From Actinoplanes derwentensis (lineage in GTDB: Bacteria; Actinomycetota; Actinomycetes; Mycobacteriales; Micromonosporaceae): a stretch of DNA of 64,000 nt. A program made the position numbers and the translations under genes. Positions 26,080 through 34,197 of this stretch are shown in pieces. Under the pieces are notes generated by a model, which saw nothing but the letters and a program-made list of their open reading frames with translations, was not told the origin of the DNA and did not search any database. Every line of letters starts with the position of its first letter. Positions within the stretch are counted from its first letter, which is position 1. The stretch is from positions 1,302,001 through 1,366,000 of the forward strand of contig NZ_LT629758.1 of NCBI RefSeq assembly GCF_900104725.1, given 5' to 3'.

Positions 26080-26834
26080 TTCTGGGGCGGGACCGGCGCG
26101 ACCGGGCGGATCGCGGTGAACTGGTGATGTTCGTAGCGGGTGGCGGCGAGCAGCAGCAACCATTCGTCGCAGCCCTGCCACGGGTGGATGTCGGCGGCAC
26201 CGCCGCGCACCACCCGGGGACCGTCACCGGTGCGGGGCCGGGCATCGTCCGGGGCGCCCGTGAAGCCAGGGATCCACACGTCGGCGCAGATCTCGTTCGC
26301 TGAGCCCATGGCGGCCAGTCCGAACGCGTTCTCGGCGTCGGCTGTCCGCAACTCATCCCTGAAATCGTGGAGCACTTGCTCCTCGCCGGGCTTGCCGTCG
26401 CCACGGAAGGTCAGAGTGGTGGTGCCGCCCCGGGCCGCGTACTCCCACTCGGCCTCGCTGGGCAGCCGGAACGGCAGTTCAGCAAGTAGGTCATCCAGGT
26501 CGTCCTCGAGCCGGGCCGTGCCGGATTCCGCGTCGGTGTAGTCGTCCTCATATTCGGGCAGCCAGTGCCGAACCTGAGCGACCGTCAACGGGTGCCGGGC
26601 GATCAGGAACGGCGCGACGTGCACGTCACGGACCGGCTGGGCCTCTGCGGCGCCGGCGAAGAACGACGTGAGGTCGTCCTCGGCGCCGCCACTGCGCTCG
26701 ATCGCGCGTACCGCCGCCAGTTCGTTCTCGGACAAGCCCATCCGGAACGTCCCGCCCGGCACCTCCCGGAAGACGACGCCGGAGGGGGTGTGCCGCCAGG
26801 CCGGCCGGTCGGCCACGATCTCCTCGGTCCACAT
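26076..26834 (-). CDS. SUMF1 / formylglycine-generating-enzyme-fold protein
   Basis: This 252-residue protein of the SUMF1 (FGE-sulfatase) fold shows GGTFRMGLSENE at the start, PFLIARHPLTVAQVRHWL, LPSEAEWEYAARGG and a terminal RVVRGGAADIHPWQGC. Most members are not sulfatase activators but bind or modify other proteins, and the pair of active-site cysteines of true FGE is not obvious here. It is coupled by ATGA to the CoA-hydrolase gene, an unexpected partner. Confidence 0.82.
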   Translation of the reverse strand: MWTEEIVADRPAWRHTPSGVVFREVPGGTFRMGLSENELAAVRAIERSGGAEDDLTSFFAGAAEAQPVRDVHVAPFLIARHPLTVAQVRHWLPEYEDDYTDAESGTARLEDDLDDLLAELPFRLPSEAEWEYAARGGTTTLTFRGDGKPGEEQVLHDFRDELRTADAENAFGLAAMGSANEICADVWIPGFTGAPDDARPRTGDGPRVVRGGAADIHPWQGCDEWLLLLAATRYEHHQFTAIRPVAPVPPQK

Positions 26835-26915
26835 GGCGCCGAACGTTAGCAGCGCTTGACCCGCGACCGGAGAATGGCTTGGTCAGCGAATCGCCGATGC
26901 CGGGGGAGGCGCGGG

Positions 26916-27077
26916 GTGGAACAGCGCGGCCGGGGCCGGTGTCCGGTCTGTGGACGGATCGCCGGAATCACCGCCGAGGGGCGGGTCGCGCGGCATGACG
27001 GCACGATCCGGGCCTATGCCCCGCCTCAGGAGTGTCCGGGTGGTGGACGGCTGCCGCAGGATGATCCACCCGACTAG
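26916..27077 (+). CDS. Short zinc-finger-like protein
   Basis: These 53 codons start at GTG 26916, with GGGGGAGG seven bases upstream. The product has CPVCGR, a central GRVARHDG and a late ECPGGG, giving three cysteines and one histidine in a spacing that could hold zinc. It is followed by the nrdA control region and may be an independent unit. The function is unknown. Confidence 0.5.
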   Translation: MEQRGRGRCPVCGRIAGITAEGRVARHDGTIRAYAPPQECPGGGRLPQDDPPD

Positions 27078-27103
27078 TTGATCTCTGTCGGGTGACGTGT
27101 TGA

Positions 27104-27152
27104 ACACACCATGTTGGGTTATGACTTTCTGGCCTGACCTAGATATGGTGTT
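27104..27152 (+). promoter_or_regulatory. Candidate NrdR boxes and promoter of nrdAB
   Basis: Two 16-base stretches, 27104-27119 (ACACACCATGTTGGGT) and 27137-27152 (ACCTAGATATGGTGTT), lie about three helical turns apart. They resemble the paired NrdR boxes that repress ribonucleotide reductase operons, the first being the better palindrome. The second covers a -10-like TAGATA. The match is imperfect, so this is tentative. Confidence 0.4.
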
Positions 27153-27153
27153 C

Positions 27154-27360
27154 CACGCAGCTGGTTCGGCCGGGCCCTCACGGGTCCGTCCGAGGCAACA
27201 GGGAACCCGGTGCAAGGCCGGGACTGCCCCGCAGCGGTGAGTGGGAACGACAACCGTCAGGTAAGCACTGGGCCCGTCCCGGGCCTGGGAAGCGACGGTC
27301 GGTAGGTGGCTCTGGCGACAAGCCGGAGCCGTGCCCACGAGTCCGAAGACCTGCCAGCGT
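27154..27360 (+). ncRNA. Cobalamin (B12) riboswitch
   Basis: The conserved blocks occur in order: CAGGGAACCCGGTG, ACTGCCCCGCAGCGGTGA, GGGAACGA, CACTGGGCC, GGGAAG-C-GACGG, TAGGT and the closing B12 box GCCCACGAGTCCGAAGACC-TGCC. It lies in the leader of nrdA, about 134 bases before the start codon. In Streptomyces coelicolor a B12 riboswitch before nrdABS turns the class I enzyme off when cobalamin allows the class II enzyme to work; the same logic is expected here. Confidence 0.95.
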
Positions 27361-27458
27361 GCCGTGCATCGCGGTGATGTGCGGCGGTTGAAGGCCGCGT
27401 GGGACGGCTGACGCCGAGCGTCCGCGTGGCCGTGTGCCCGTGGACGGCTGGTGTCTGT

Positions 27459-27486
27459 CCTCCACGCGTCGGGCTCGCGAGGGAGG
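27459..27486 (+). promoter_or_regulatory. Hairpin masking the nrdA ribosome-binding site
   Basis: CCTCC-A-CGCG (27459-27468) can pair with CGCG-A-GGGAGG (27476-27486) around a seven-base loop. The right arm includes the Shine-Dalgarno GGAGG of nrdA, so the fold would block initiation. It is a natural expression platform for the upstream riboswitch, indicating control at translation rather than by early termination. Confidence 0.65.
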
Positions 27487-27493
27487 AGTGGGC

Positions 27494-29950
27494 ATGACGC
27501 TCACCACCAAGGTCACCAGTGTGCCGGAGCAGCGGCGGCATGTGATGCAGGTGCGTAAGAGAAACGGCGATCTGGAGCCGGTCGACGTCAACAAGATCGT
27601 CAAAGCGGTCGAGTTGTGGGTCGCCGATCTGGACGAGGTCGACCCGCTGCGGGTGGCGACCAAGACGATCAGTGGCCTGTACGACGGCGCGACCACCGCT
27701 GAGCTGGACAAGCTGTCGATCCAGACGGCTGCCGAGCTGATCGGTGAGGAGCCGCAGTACTCGAAGCTGGCGGCCCGGCTGCTGGCGGCGTACGTCGACA
27801 AGGAGGTCCGCCTCCAGGGCGTCGCGAGCTTCAGCCAGTCGATCCGGTACGCCCACTCCGAAGGCCTGATCGGCGACGAGACCGCCGCGTTCGTGGCCGC
27901 GAACGCCCGCAAGCTCGACGACGCCATCGACCCGGCCGGTGACCTGCGCTTCGAATATTTCGGGCTGCGCACCGTCGCGGACCGTTACCTGCTGCGCCAC
28001 CCGACCGAGCGTCTGGTCGTGGAGACCCCGCAGTACTGGCTGCTGCGGGTCGCCTGTGGCCTGTCCAAGGACGCCCGTGAGGCGATCGGCTTCTACCGGC
28101 TGATGTCGTCGCTGGCGTACCTGCCCAGCTCACCGACCCTGTTCAACTCGGGCACCCGGCACACCCAGATGTCGTCGTGTTTCCTGGTCGACTCGCCGAA
28201 GGACGAGCTGGACTCGATCTACGAGCGGTACCACCAGGTCGCGAAGCTGTCGAAGTTCTCCGGCGGCATCGGTATCGCCTGGTCGCGGGTCCGCGGCCGG
28301 GGCGCGCTGATCCGGGGCACCAACGGCAAGTCCAACGGCATCGTCCCGTTCCTGAAGACCCTCGACGCCGGGGTGGCGGCGGTCAACCAGGGCGGCCGGC
28401 GCAAGGGCGCGGCCTGCGTGTACCTGGAGCCGTGGCACCCGGACATCGAGGAGTTCCTGGAACTGCGCGACAACACCGGTGAGGAGTCGCGCCGCACCCA
28501 CAACCTGAACCTGGCGAACTGGATCCCGGACGAGTTCATGCGCCGCGTCGAGGCCGACGGCGACTGGTCGCTGATCGACCCGTCCGAGGCCCCGGAGTTG
28601 CCCGACCTGTTCGGGGAGGCGTTCGACGACGCTTACCGGGCCGCGGAGAAGAAAGCGGTCAAGACCGTCAAGGCCCGCGACTTGTACGGCCGGATGATGC
28701 GCACGCTGGCACAGACCGGCAACGGCTGGATGACGTTCAAGGACCGCTCGAACGCGCTGTCGAACCAGACCGGCGAGCCCGGCAACACCATCCACCTGTC
28801 GAACCTTTGCACCGAGATCCTCGAGGTCAACAACGACGACGAGACCGCCGTCTGCAACCTCGGCTCGGTCAACCTGGGCGCACACGTCACCGCTGACGGT
28901 GTCGACTGGGAGAAGCTGCGCGAGACGGTGCGCACGGCCGTGGTCTACCTGGACCGGGTCATCGACATCAACTACTACCCGTCCGACCAGGCCGCCGCGT
29001 CGAACCCGCGCTGGCGTCCGGTCGGCCTCGGGCTGATGGGTCTGCAGGACGCGTTCTTCACGCTGCGGCTCCCGTTCGATTCGGCCGAGGCCCGCGAGCT
29101 CTCCACCCGCGTACAGGAAGAGATCTTCCTTACCGCTCTTGAGGTCTCGGTCGATCTGGCGACGAAGTTCGGCCCGCACCCGGCCTACTCCGAGACGCGT
29201 GCCGCCAAGGGTGACCTGCACCACGAGCTGTGGGGTGCCGACCCGGCGCAGGCTTCGCGCTGGGCCGAGGTGAAGGAGCGGATCGCCGAGCACGGGCTGC
29301 GTAACTCGCTGCTGATCGCGATCGCGCCGACCGCCACCATCGCGTCGATCGCCGGTGCCTACGAGTGCATCGAGCCGCAGGTGTCCAACCTGTTCAAGCG
29401 CGAGACGATGTCCGGTGAGTTCCTGCAGATCAACACCTATCTGGTACGCGAACTCAAGTCCCGCGGCCTGTGGACCGCGCCGATCCGTGAGGCGATCAAA
29501 CGGGCCGAGGGTTCCGTGCAGGGCATCAACGAGCTGCCCGCCGAGGTGCGCGAACTGTTCCGGACCGCGTGGGAACTGCCGCAGAAGGCGCTGATCGAGC
29601 TGGCGGCGGCACGTGCCCCGTACATCGACCAGTCGCAGTCGCTGAACCTGTTCATGGCCGCGCCGACCATCAACAAGGTCTCGTCGATGTACCTGTACGC
29701 GTGGAAGGCCGGCCTGAAGACGTCGTACTACCTGCGCTCCCGCCCGGCCACCCGGATCCAGCAGGCCACCGTCACGGTCGCGCCCGTCACGGTCGCGCCC
29801 GTCACGGTCGCGCCCGCCGCGGTCGCACCGGTCGCGGCCGTGGTCCCCGCGCAGACCACCACCACACCGAGCGTGAACCTGCTCGGCAACCTCGGCGGCG
29901 AGCTCGCCGCTTCCCTTGAGAACCCCGACATCTGTGAGGCATGCCAGTAA
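27494..29950 (+). CDS. nrdA: Class I ribonucleotide reductase, large subunit
   Basis: The 818-residue catalytic subunit reduces ribonucleotides to deoxyribonucleotides. An ATP-cone lies near residues 15-105 (VRKRNGDLEPVDVNKIVKAVELW). The barrel shows SSCFLVDS, NLCTEILE and PTATIASIAGAYECIEP, and a C-terminal ICEACQ carries the cysteine pair that is re-reduced by thioredoxin-type proteins. ATG 27494 has GGAGGAG five bases upstream; an open extension to 27434 has no ribosome site. Just before the tail is a VTVAP repeat linker. It is controlled by the B12 riboswitch and masking hairpin and is followed by nrdB with a TAATG overlap. Confidence 0.96.
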   Translation: MTLTTKVTSVPEQRRHVMQVRKRNGDLEPVDVNKIVKAVELWVADLDEVDPLRVATKTISGLYDGATTAELDKLSIQTAAELIGEEPQYSKLAARLLAAYVDKEVRLQGVASFSQSIRYAHSEGLIGDETAAFVAANARKLDDAIDPAGDLRFEYFGLRTVADRYLLRHPTERLVVETPQYWLLRVACGLSKDAREAIGFYRLMSSLAYLPSSPTLFNSGTRHTQMSSCFLVDSPKDELDSIYERYHQVAKLSKFSGGIGIAWSRVRGRGALIRGTNGKSNGIVPFLKTLDAGVAAVNQGGRRKGAACVYLEPWHPDIEEFLELRDNTGEESRRTHNLNLANWIPDEFMRRVEADGDWSLIDPSEAPELPDLFGEAFDDAYRAAEKKAVKTVKARDLYGRMMRTLAQTGNGWMTFKDRSNALSNQTGEPGNTIHLSNLCTEILEVNNDDETAVCNLGSVNLGAHVTADGVDWEKLRETVRTAVVYLDRVIDINYYPSDQAAASNPRWRPVGLGLMGLQDAFFTLRLPFDSAEARELSTRVQEEIFLTALEVSVDLATKFGPHPAYSETRAAKGDLHHELWGADPAQASRWAEVKERIAEHGLRNSLLIAIAPTATIASIAGAYECIEPQVSNLFKRETMSGEFLQINTYLVRELKSRGLWTAPIREAIKRAEGSVQGINELPAEVRELFRTAWELPQKALIELAAARAPYIDQSQSLNLFMAAPTINKVSSMYLYAWKAGLKTSYYLRSRPATRIQQATVTVAPVTVAPVTVAPAAVAPVAAVVPAQTTTTPSVNLLGNLGGELAASLENPDICEACQ
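29771..29830 (+). repeat. 15-base tandem repeat inside nrdA
   Basis: GTCACGGTCGCGCCC occurs three times exactly (29771-29785, 29786-29800, 29801-29815), followed by a diverged fourth copy. It encodes VTVAP repeats in the flexible linker between the barrel and the C-terminal redox tail, and may vary in copy number between strains. Confidence 0.9.
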
Positions 29951-30945
29951 TGCTGCTCGACCCCGGTATGGACCTGACCCTGCGGCCGATGAAGTACCCG
30001 CACTTCTTCGACCGTTTCAAGGACGCCATCAAGAACACCTGGACGGTCGAGGAGGTCGACCTGCACTCCGACCTCGCCGACCTCGCCAAGCTGTCGCCCG
30101 CCGAACAGCACCTGGTGTCCCGGCTGGTCGCGTTCTTCGCCACCGGTGACACCATCGTGGCGAACAACCTGGTGCTCAACCTGTACCAGCACGTCAACTC
30201 GCCGGAAGGCCGGCTCTACCTGTCGCGGCAGCTGTTCGAGGAGGCCGTGCACGTTCAGTTCTATCTGAATCTGCTCGACACCTACGTGCCCGACGAGCAG
30301 GAGCGCAACGAGGCGTTCGCCGCGGTCGAGAACATCCCCTCGATCGCTCGTAAGGCCGAGTTCTGCTTCAAGTGGATCGACTCGGTCTTCGACCTGCGGG
30401 CGCTGGAGACCAAGGAGCACCGCCGGGCGTTCCTGCTCAACGTGATCTGTTTCGCGGCGTGCATCGAGGGACTGTTCTTCTACGGCGCTTTCGCGTACGT
30501 CTACTTCCTCCGTTCCCGGGGCGTGCTCCAGGGCCTGGCGTCCGGCACGAACTGGGTGTTCCGCGACGAGAGCATGCACATGGCGTTCGCTTTCGACGTG
30601 GTCGACCAGGTCCGCGCCGAGGAGCCGGACCTGTTCGACGACAAGATGCGCCAGCAGGTCCGCGACATGATGGACGAGGCTGTCGAGTGTGAGGTCCAGT
30701 TCGCCGGTGACCTGCTCGAACAGGGCGTCTCCGGGATGTCGCTCGGTGACATGCGCGAGTACCTGCAGCATGTGGCCGACCGTCGCCTGCAGGCCCTCGG
30801 TATCGACCCGGTGTACGGCAGCAAGAACCCGTTCGCCTTCATGGAATTGCAGGACGTCCAGGAGCTGTCGAACTTCTTCGAACGGCGCGTCTCCGCCTAC
30901 CAGGTGGGCGTGACCGGCTCGGTCAGTTTCGACGACGACTTCTGA
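29950..30945 (+). CDS. nrdB: Class I ribonucleotide reductase, small subunit
   Basis: This 331-residue ferritin-like radical-generating subunit has metal-ligand helices visible as RQLFEEAVHVQFY and later CIEGLFFYGAF and FRDESMHMAF. It ends in acidic FDDDF-type residues that dock to the large subunit. ATG 29950 overlaps the nrdA stop (TAATG) with GAGG ten bases upstream; ATG 29941 is also in frame but has the ribosome site only one base away. The pair forms a class I enzyme under B12 riboswitch control. Confidence 0.95.
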   Translation: MLLDPGMDLTLRPMKYPHFFDRFKDAIKNTWTVEEVDLHSDLADLAKLSPAEQHLVSRLVAFFATGDTIVANNLVLNLYQHVNSPEGRLYLSRQLFEEAVHVQFYLNLLDTYVPDEQERNEAFAAVENIPSIARKAEFCFKWIDSVFDLRALETKEHRRAFLLNVICFAACIEGLFFYGAFAYVYFLRSRGVLQGLASGTNWVFRDESMHMAFAFDVVDQVRAEEPDLFDDKMRQQVRDMMDEAVECEVQFAGDLLEQGVSGMSLGDMREYLQHVADRRLQALGIDPVYGSKNPFAFMELQDVQELSNFFERRVSAYQVGVTGSVSFDDDF

Positions 30946-30954
30946 TCCCAGGAC

Positions 30955-30988
30955 GCCCGGTCACGCCTTTGCCGGGGCGTGACCGGGC
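30955..30988 (+). terminator. Terminator of the nrdAB operon
   Basis: A perfect 13-base stem, GCCCGGTCACGCC / GGCGTGACCGGGC (30955-30967 and 30976-30988), with an eight-base loop lies ten bases after the nrdB stop. There is no T tract, as is common in actinomycetes. Confidence 0.8.
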
Positions 30989-31053
30989 CCTGGCGTGCAC
31001 AGCGCTGCTACGGTGCCCAGGGTCGTACCAGAAAGATCTTGGGGTGGTGCTTT

Positions 31054-31332
31054 ATGGAGCTCGGATTCGGACCGATCGCGGTAGCGCTCGTTGTCGTGCT
31101 GCTGGTCGTGCTGGCTTTCCGGAAGTCGTCGTGGTCCGCCGCGATCGGCTTGGGAATCGCCCTGGTGCTGCTCAGCGGTTTCCTGCTCAACACGCTGATT
31201 CTCGACGAGCCCTACATCGAGAAGGACCTGAACAGCAACCTGGACTCGGCGGCCCTGATCGGCGGCTCGGCTGTCATCGGCATCGCGCTGGGTGTCTTCG
31301 GTTTCCTGAAGCGCCCCAAGACCCGGGCCTGA
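31054..31332 (+). CDS. Small two- to three-helix membrane protein
   Basis: The 92 residues contain hydrophobic segments at about 6-22, 30-47 and 66-84, with short polar loops and a basic tail (KRPKTRA). It matches no family I recognise. It stands alone between the nrdAB terminator and the WXG-type gene cluster. Confidence 0.65.
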   Translation: MELGFGPIAVALVVVLLVVLAFRKSSWSAAIGLGIALVLLSGFLLNTLILDEPYIEKDLNSNLDSAALIGGSAVIGIALGVFGFLKRPKTRA

Positions 31333-31411
31333 CCCGGTCACCGGTAGCCCTGGCAGATCCCTAGTACCGTGCCGCATGGGTGATCTGTTCGAACGGTGAG
31401 GGGCGCGGGCT

Positions 31412-31699
31412 GTGAGCGGGTTCGAGGTTCAGATCGGTCAGTTGCGCAGTGCGGCCGAGGCTGCCGGATCCGCTGCGGACCAGGCTCGGGTGGTGAAACC
31501 GGGCACCGGCCTGGAAGAGATCCCGGCAGCCCTGCCCGGCGGGACCGCGGCCGGCAGCGCGCCCGCTCTGGCGACGGCGTTCAACGAGCGGGCGCGGAGC
31601 TGGGCGGACGAGATCGACCGCTGGAGCGCCTCGGTCACGGCGGCCGCGAAACAGTATTCCGCCAGTGATGACGCCGCGCGACAAGCTTTCGGGCGATGA
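31412..31699 (+). CDS. ESAT-6/WXG100-like small protein
   Basis: The 95-residue helical protein (FEVQIGQLRSAAEAAGSAAD, then ALATAFNERARSWADEIDRW) has the size and helix-turn-helix outline of type VII secretion substrates or chaperones, although a strict WXG turn is not visible. GTG 31412 is preceded by a GAGGGG site. The next gene overlaps by ATGA, so this is probably its secretion partner. Confidence 0.75.
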   Translation: MSGFEVQIGQLRSAAEAAGSAADQARVVKPGTGLEEIPAALPGGTAAGSAPALATAFNERARSWADEIDRWSASVTAAAKQYSASDDAARQAFGR

Positions 31700-33081
31700 C
31701 CGTGCGGTACGACGACGTCCGCAGATGGGACGCTGACGCCCTCGACACGGCTGCCGCCAGCCTGCGGGGCCGCCAGGACGAACTCGTCGACCTGCAGGAC
31801 GAACTCGACGACGCCAAGAGGCTGCCCGACTGGCACGGCATCGCGGGCGAGCGGGCCGGCAGCTCCCTGGGTGTCACCCGGAACAAGGCCGAGATCCTGG
31901 TCGCGGAGTTGTCGGCCGTCGAACGGGCGCTGCGGAACGCGTCGGACGACGTGCGCGCCCTGAAGAACCGGATCGCCGACAACGACTCCCTCGCCGGCAC
32001 CTACCAGTTCCACATCGCCGCCGACGGCACGATCGTGGACGACAAGCCCGCCGACCCGGTGCCGAGGTCACGGTTCGAGGCCGAGGAGTTCGCCGAGGCC
32101 GGGCGGTACCGCGAGAGCATCAGGCAGCAGCTGGTGCAGGAGACCACGGCGATCCTGACCACGGCGACCAGCATCGACGCCACGCTCGCCCGGGTCTTCC
32201 AGCTCGCGCGGGACCGCCAGATCAGCGACCACGAGGCGACCACCCTGGCCGGCGCCCGCCCGGGCGGGGACCTCGACGCTCGAGTGGCCGATATGGAACA
32301 GTCGCTGCGCGACGCCGGGCTGCTGAGCGGGCCGCCCAGCTCCGGTCCTTACCGGCAGTGGCTGGAGAACGCCGTGCGCCGTGGCGTGCCGATCGACACG
32401 ATCAAGCAGATCGCCGCCGACCACCACATCACGCCGGAGGACTTCGCGATCCTCGACGGCATGGAGGAGATCCGTGAGGACGATGACCGGGACGGGATCT
32501 CCAAGTCGTACTTCCTGATGCCGGTCGGGACCAGCGGGGACGACGCCGCCAAGGCGGTGCGGATGACCTACCTGCTGAACGCGGGCACCGACTACAGCGG
32601 CGGCGACTTCACTCCGGCCCCGTACGGATCCGGGGAACTGCGGCGCATCACCGACCGGCAACGGGACAACTCCTGGAGCTACGACGACGATGTGGACTTC
32701 GTGCACGGCAACGGCGGGCGGCTGGTGACCACCCCGAACGGCATGATGATGGGCCTGGGCGGAAACCTCGTCCAGGACCAGTTCAGCCAGAAGGGCGGAA
32801 CGACATGGGGCGACACGTTCATGCTGAACATCGACGACCCGAAGGATCCGGCCGACCAACTCCGAGCGGTGGCGTCGTCGGGCCGCACGTGGTTCGAGGA
32901 CGACAGCGGCCCGTACCAGGATGACCTCGACATCGACCGTCTGCTGCACCACGAGGAACGCCACTCCCAACAGTGGGCGAGCGAGGGCTACACCAAATTC
33001 CTGGCCTCGTACGGGTGGGAACAGGTCACCGGCGGCAACGACACCGAGGAAGGCGCGGGTCTGTCCGATGGCGGATATTAG
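31696..33081 (+). CDS. WXG-type large protein with zincin motif, putative type VII effector
   Basis: The 461-residue protein has an N-terminal 100-residue coiled WXG-like domain (LPDWHGIAGE holds Trp46 and Gly48), a middle helical segment to about 260, and a C-terminal domain of unknown family ending with LLHHEERHSQQW. That region contains HEERH (419-423), a match to the HExxH zinc-protease motif, with acidic residues following. The architecture is that of polymorphic toxins exported by type VII secretion, but no toxin family is recognised and a cell-wall or housekeeping protease is possible. It overlaps the small ESAT-6-like gene before it and the lipoprotein gene after it. Confidence 0.78.
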   Translation: MTVRYDDVRRWDADALDTAAASLRGRQDELVDLQDELDDAKRLPDWHGIAGERAGSSLGVTRNKAEILVAELSAVERALRNASDDVRALKNRIADNDSLAGTYQFHIAADGTIVDDKPADPVPRSRFEAEEFAEAGRYRESIRQQLVQETTAILTTATSIDATLARVFQLARDRQISDHEATTLAGARPGGDLDARVADMEQSLRDAGLLSGPPSSGPYRQWLENAVRRGVPIDTIKQIAADHHITPEDFAILDGMEEIREDDDRDGISKSYFLMPVGTSGDDAAKAVRMTYLLNAGTDYSGGDFTPAPYGSGELRRITDRQRDNSWSYDDDVDFVHGNGGRLVTTPNGMMMGLGGNLVQDQFSQKGGTTWGDTFMLNIDDPKDPADQLRAVASSGRTWFEDDSGPYQDDLDIDRLLHHEERHSQQWASEGYTKFLASYGWEQVTGGNDTEEGAGLSDGGY

Positions 33082-33637
33082 GAGGCGGCTGCGTGCCGCC
33101 TGCGCTGCTGTTCTCGTGGCGGCGCTGACCGCGGCGTGTGACACCACGGCACAGTTCGCGCCGTCACTGCCGGTGGAGGCCGGGTTCCGCGTCGACGCCG
33201 GCGTCCTGAAAGTGTGGACCGGCACCCCGTGTCCCGGCGTCCTGGCCGTGACGCTGATCTTCGACGTCGGCACGTCGGGCAGCGCGAAGCAGGTGTGGAC
33301 CGTGCCGAAACCGGGCGTGCTGCTGGAACGCATGGACCTGCTGACCACCGCCGGCGAATCGTTCCCCGACCCCTACTCCTACCCCGAGGGCGTCCTCCAG
33401 GTCGAGGAGCCGATGCCCACGGACTACGACTGGACCAAGGCCGAGTCCCTCAACTTCGCCGTTGACGGCCCGCCGTCGTTCGGCGCCCGCATCGACGTCC
33501 CCCGGATGTTGCGCGAGTCCCCCGAACACCCACCCGAAAGCTACTTCTTCGGCCGCAGCGGCTGGCTGACCGCAGCAGACGTCCAACGCGAGAACCTGAA
33601 GTCGTTCCTGACCATCTGTACCCCCGACCCCAAGTAG
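33068..33637 (+). CDS. Lipoprotein, possible immunity partner
   Basis: The 189-residue protein has a lipoprotein signal peptide (RRRLRAACAAVLVAALTAAC) that would anchor it outside the membrane. The rest is a beta-rich domain without recognised family. It starts inside the end of the effector gene (14-base overlap, another frame), the usual coupling of toxin and immunity genes. An exported, membrane-held inhibitor of the HEERH protein is a reasonable guess only. Confidence 0.75.
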   Translation: MADIRRRLRAACAAVLVAALTAACDTTAQFAPSLPVEAGFRVDAGVLKVWTGTPCPGVLAVTLIFDVGTSGSAKQVWTVPKPGVLLERMDLLTTAGESFPDPYSYPEGVLQVEEPMPTDYDWTKAESLNFAVDGPPSFGARIDVPRMLRESPEHPPESYFFGRSGWLTAADVQRENLKSFLTICTPDPK

Positions 33638-33679
33638 CAGCACCCCCGACGTTGCTTTTCGATCGGGCACAATCCGACG

Positions 33680-34197
33680 GTGGAGACGCAGGCCCTGCTG
33701 ACAGCAGCCCTGAACGTCCCCTTCTCCACCGATCATGAGGGTCACATTTCGAGCCGTTCGATGAGTTCGATTCGGCGGAGGAGACCACCAACTGGTGGCG
33801 AGCCTGGACCGGCAATGAGGAGGCCGGCGAGCCACCACTGCGGTTCTTCGGCAAGGACGGATCGGGAGGTCAAGCCACCATCTGGCTATCTGACCCGAAC
33901 GCGCCGTTTGAGGCTCAACCGGTGGTATTTCTTGGCTCTGAGGGTGCACTGGCCGTACTCGCCCAGAATCTCGGCGACTATCTGTGGCTGTTGGCCAACG
34001 GGGTTGGACCGCTCGAGCCGGTCGGTGGGCTGAATCGCCAGCCACAGCCGATCCCAGAGCTCGTCGCTCTTGCGCCCGGCGAGCCGCGTTCCAGCGCGGC
34101 CGTTTTGGCCGCTGCCGAGACCCTCCTGGAGCGCCTGAAGGAATTCGTCGAAGAGGCCTGCAACGGTCCCTTCGACGACGAGGGCGAGCCGATCTGA
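33680..34197 (+). pseudogene. Frameshifted SMI1/KNR4-like (SUKH) gene
   Basis: From about 33757 the frame ending at 34197 encodes EPFDEFDSAEETTNWWRAWTG, then QPVVFLGSEGALAVLAQNLG and YLWLLANG, like SMI1/KNR4-type proteins, many of which are immunity proteins. This frame has a stop at 33736 and no ATG, GTG or TTG before the conserved region. The matching N-terminus (METQALLTAALNVPFSTDHEG) is in the neighbouring frame from GTG 33680. One small indel between about 33738 and 33756 would join them. It may be a decayed immunity gene or a sequencing error; family assignment is moderate. Confidence 0.6.

Noticed and set aside
31696..33081. Known polymorphic toxin family at the C-terminus
   Set aside because: No nuclease, ADP-ribosyl or deaminase motif is visible; only HEERH supports a catalytic role.
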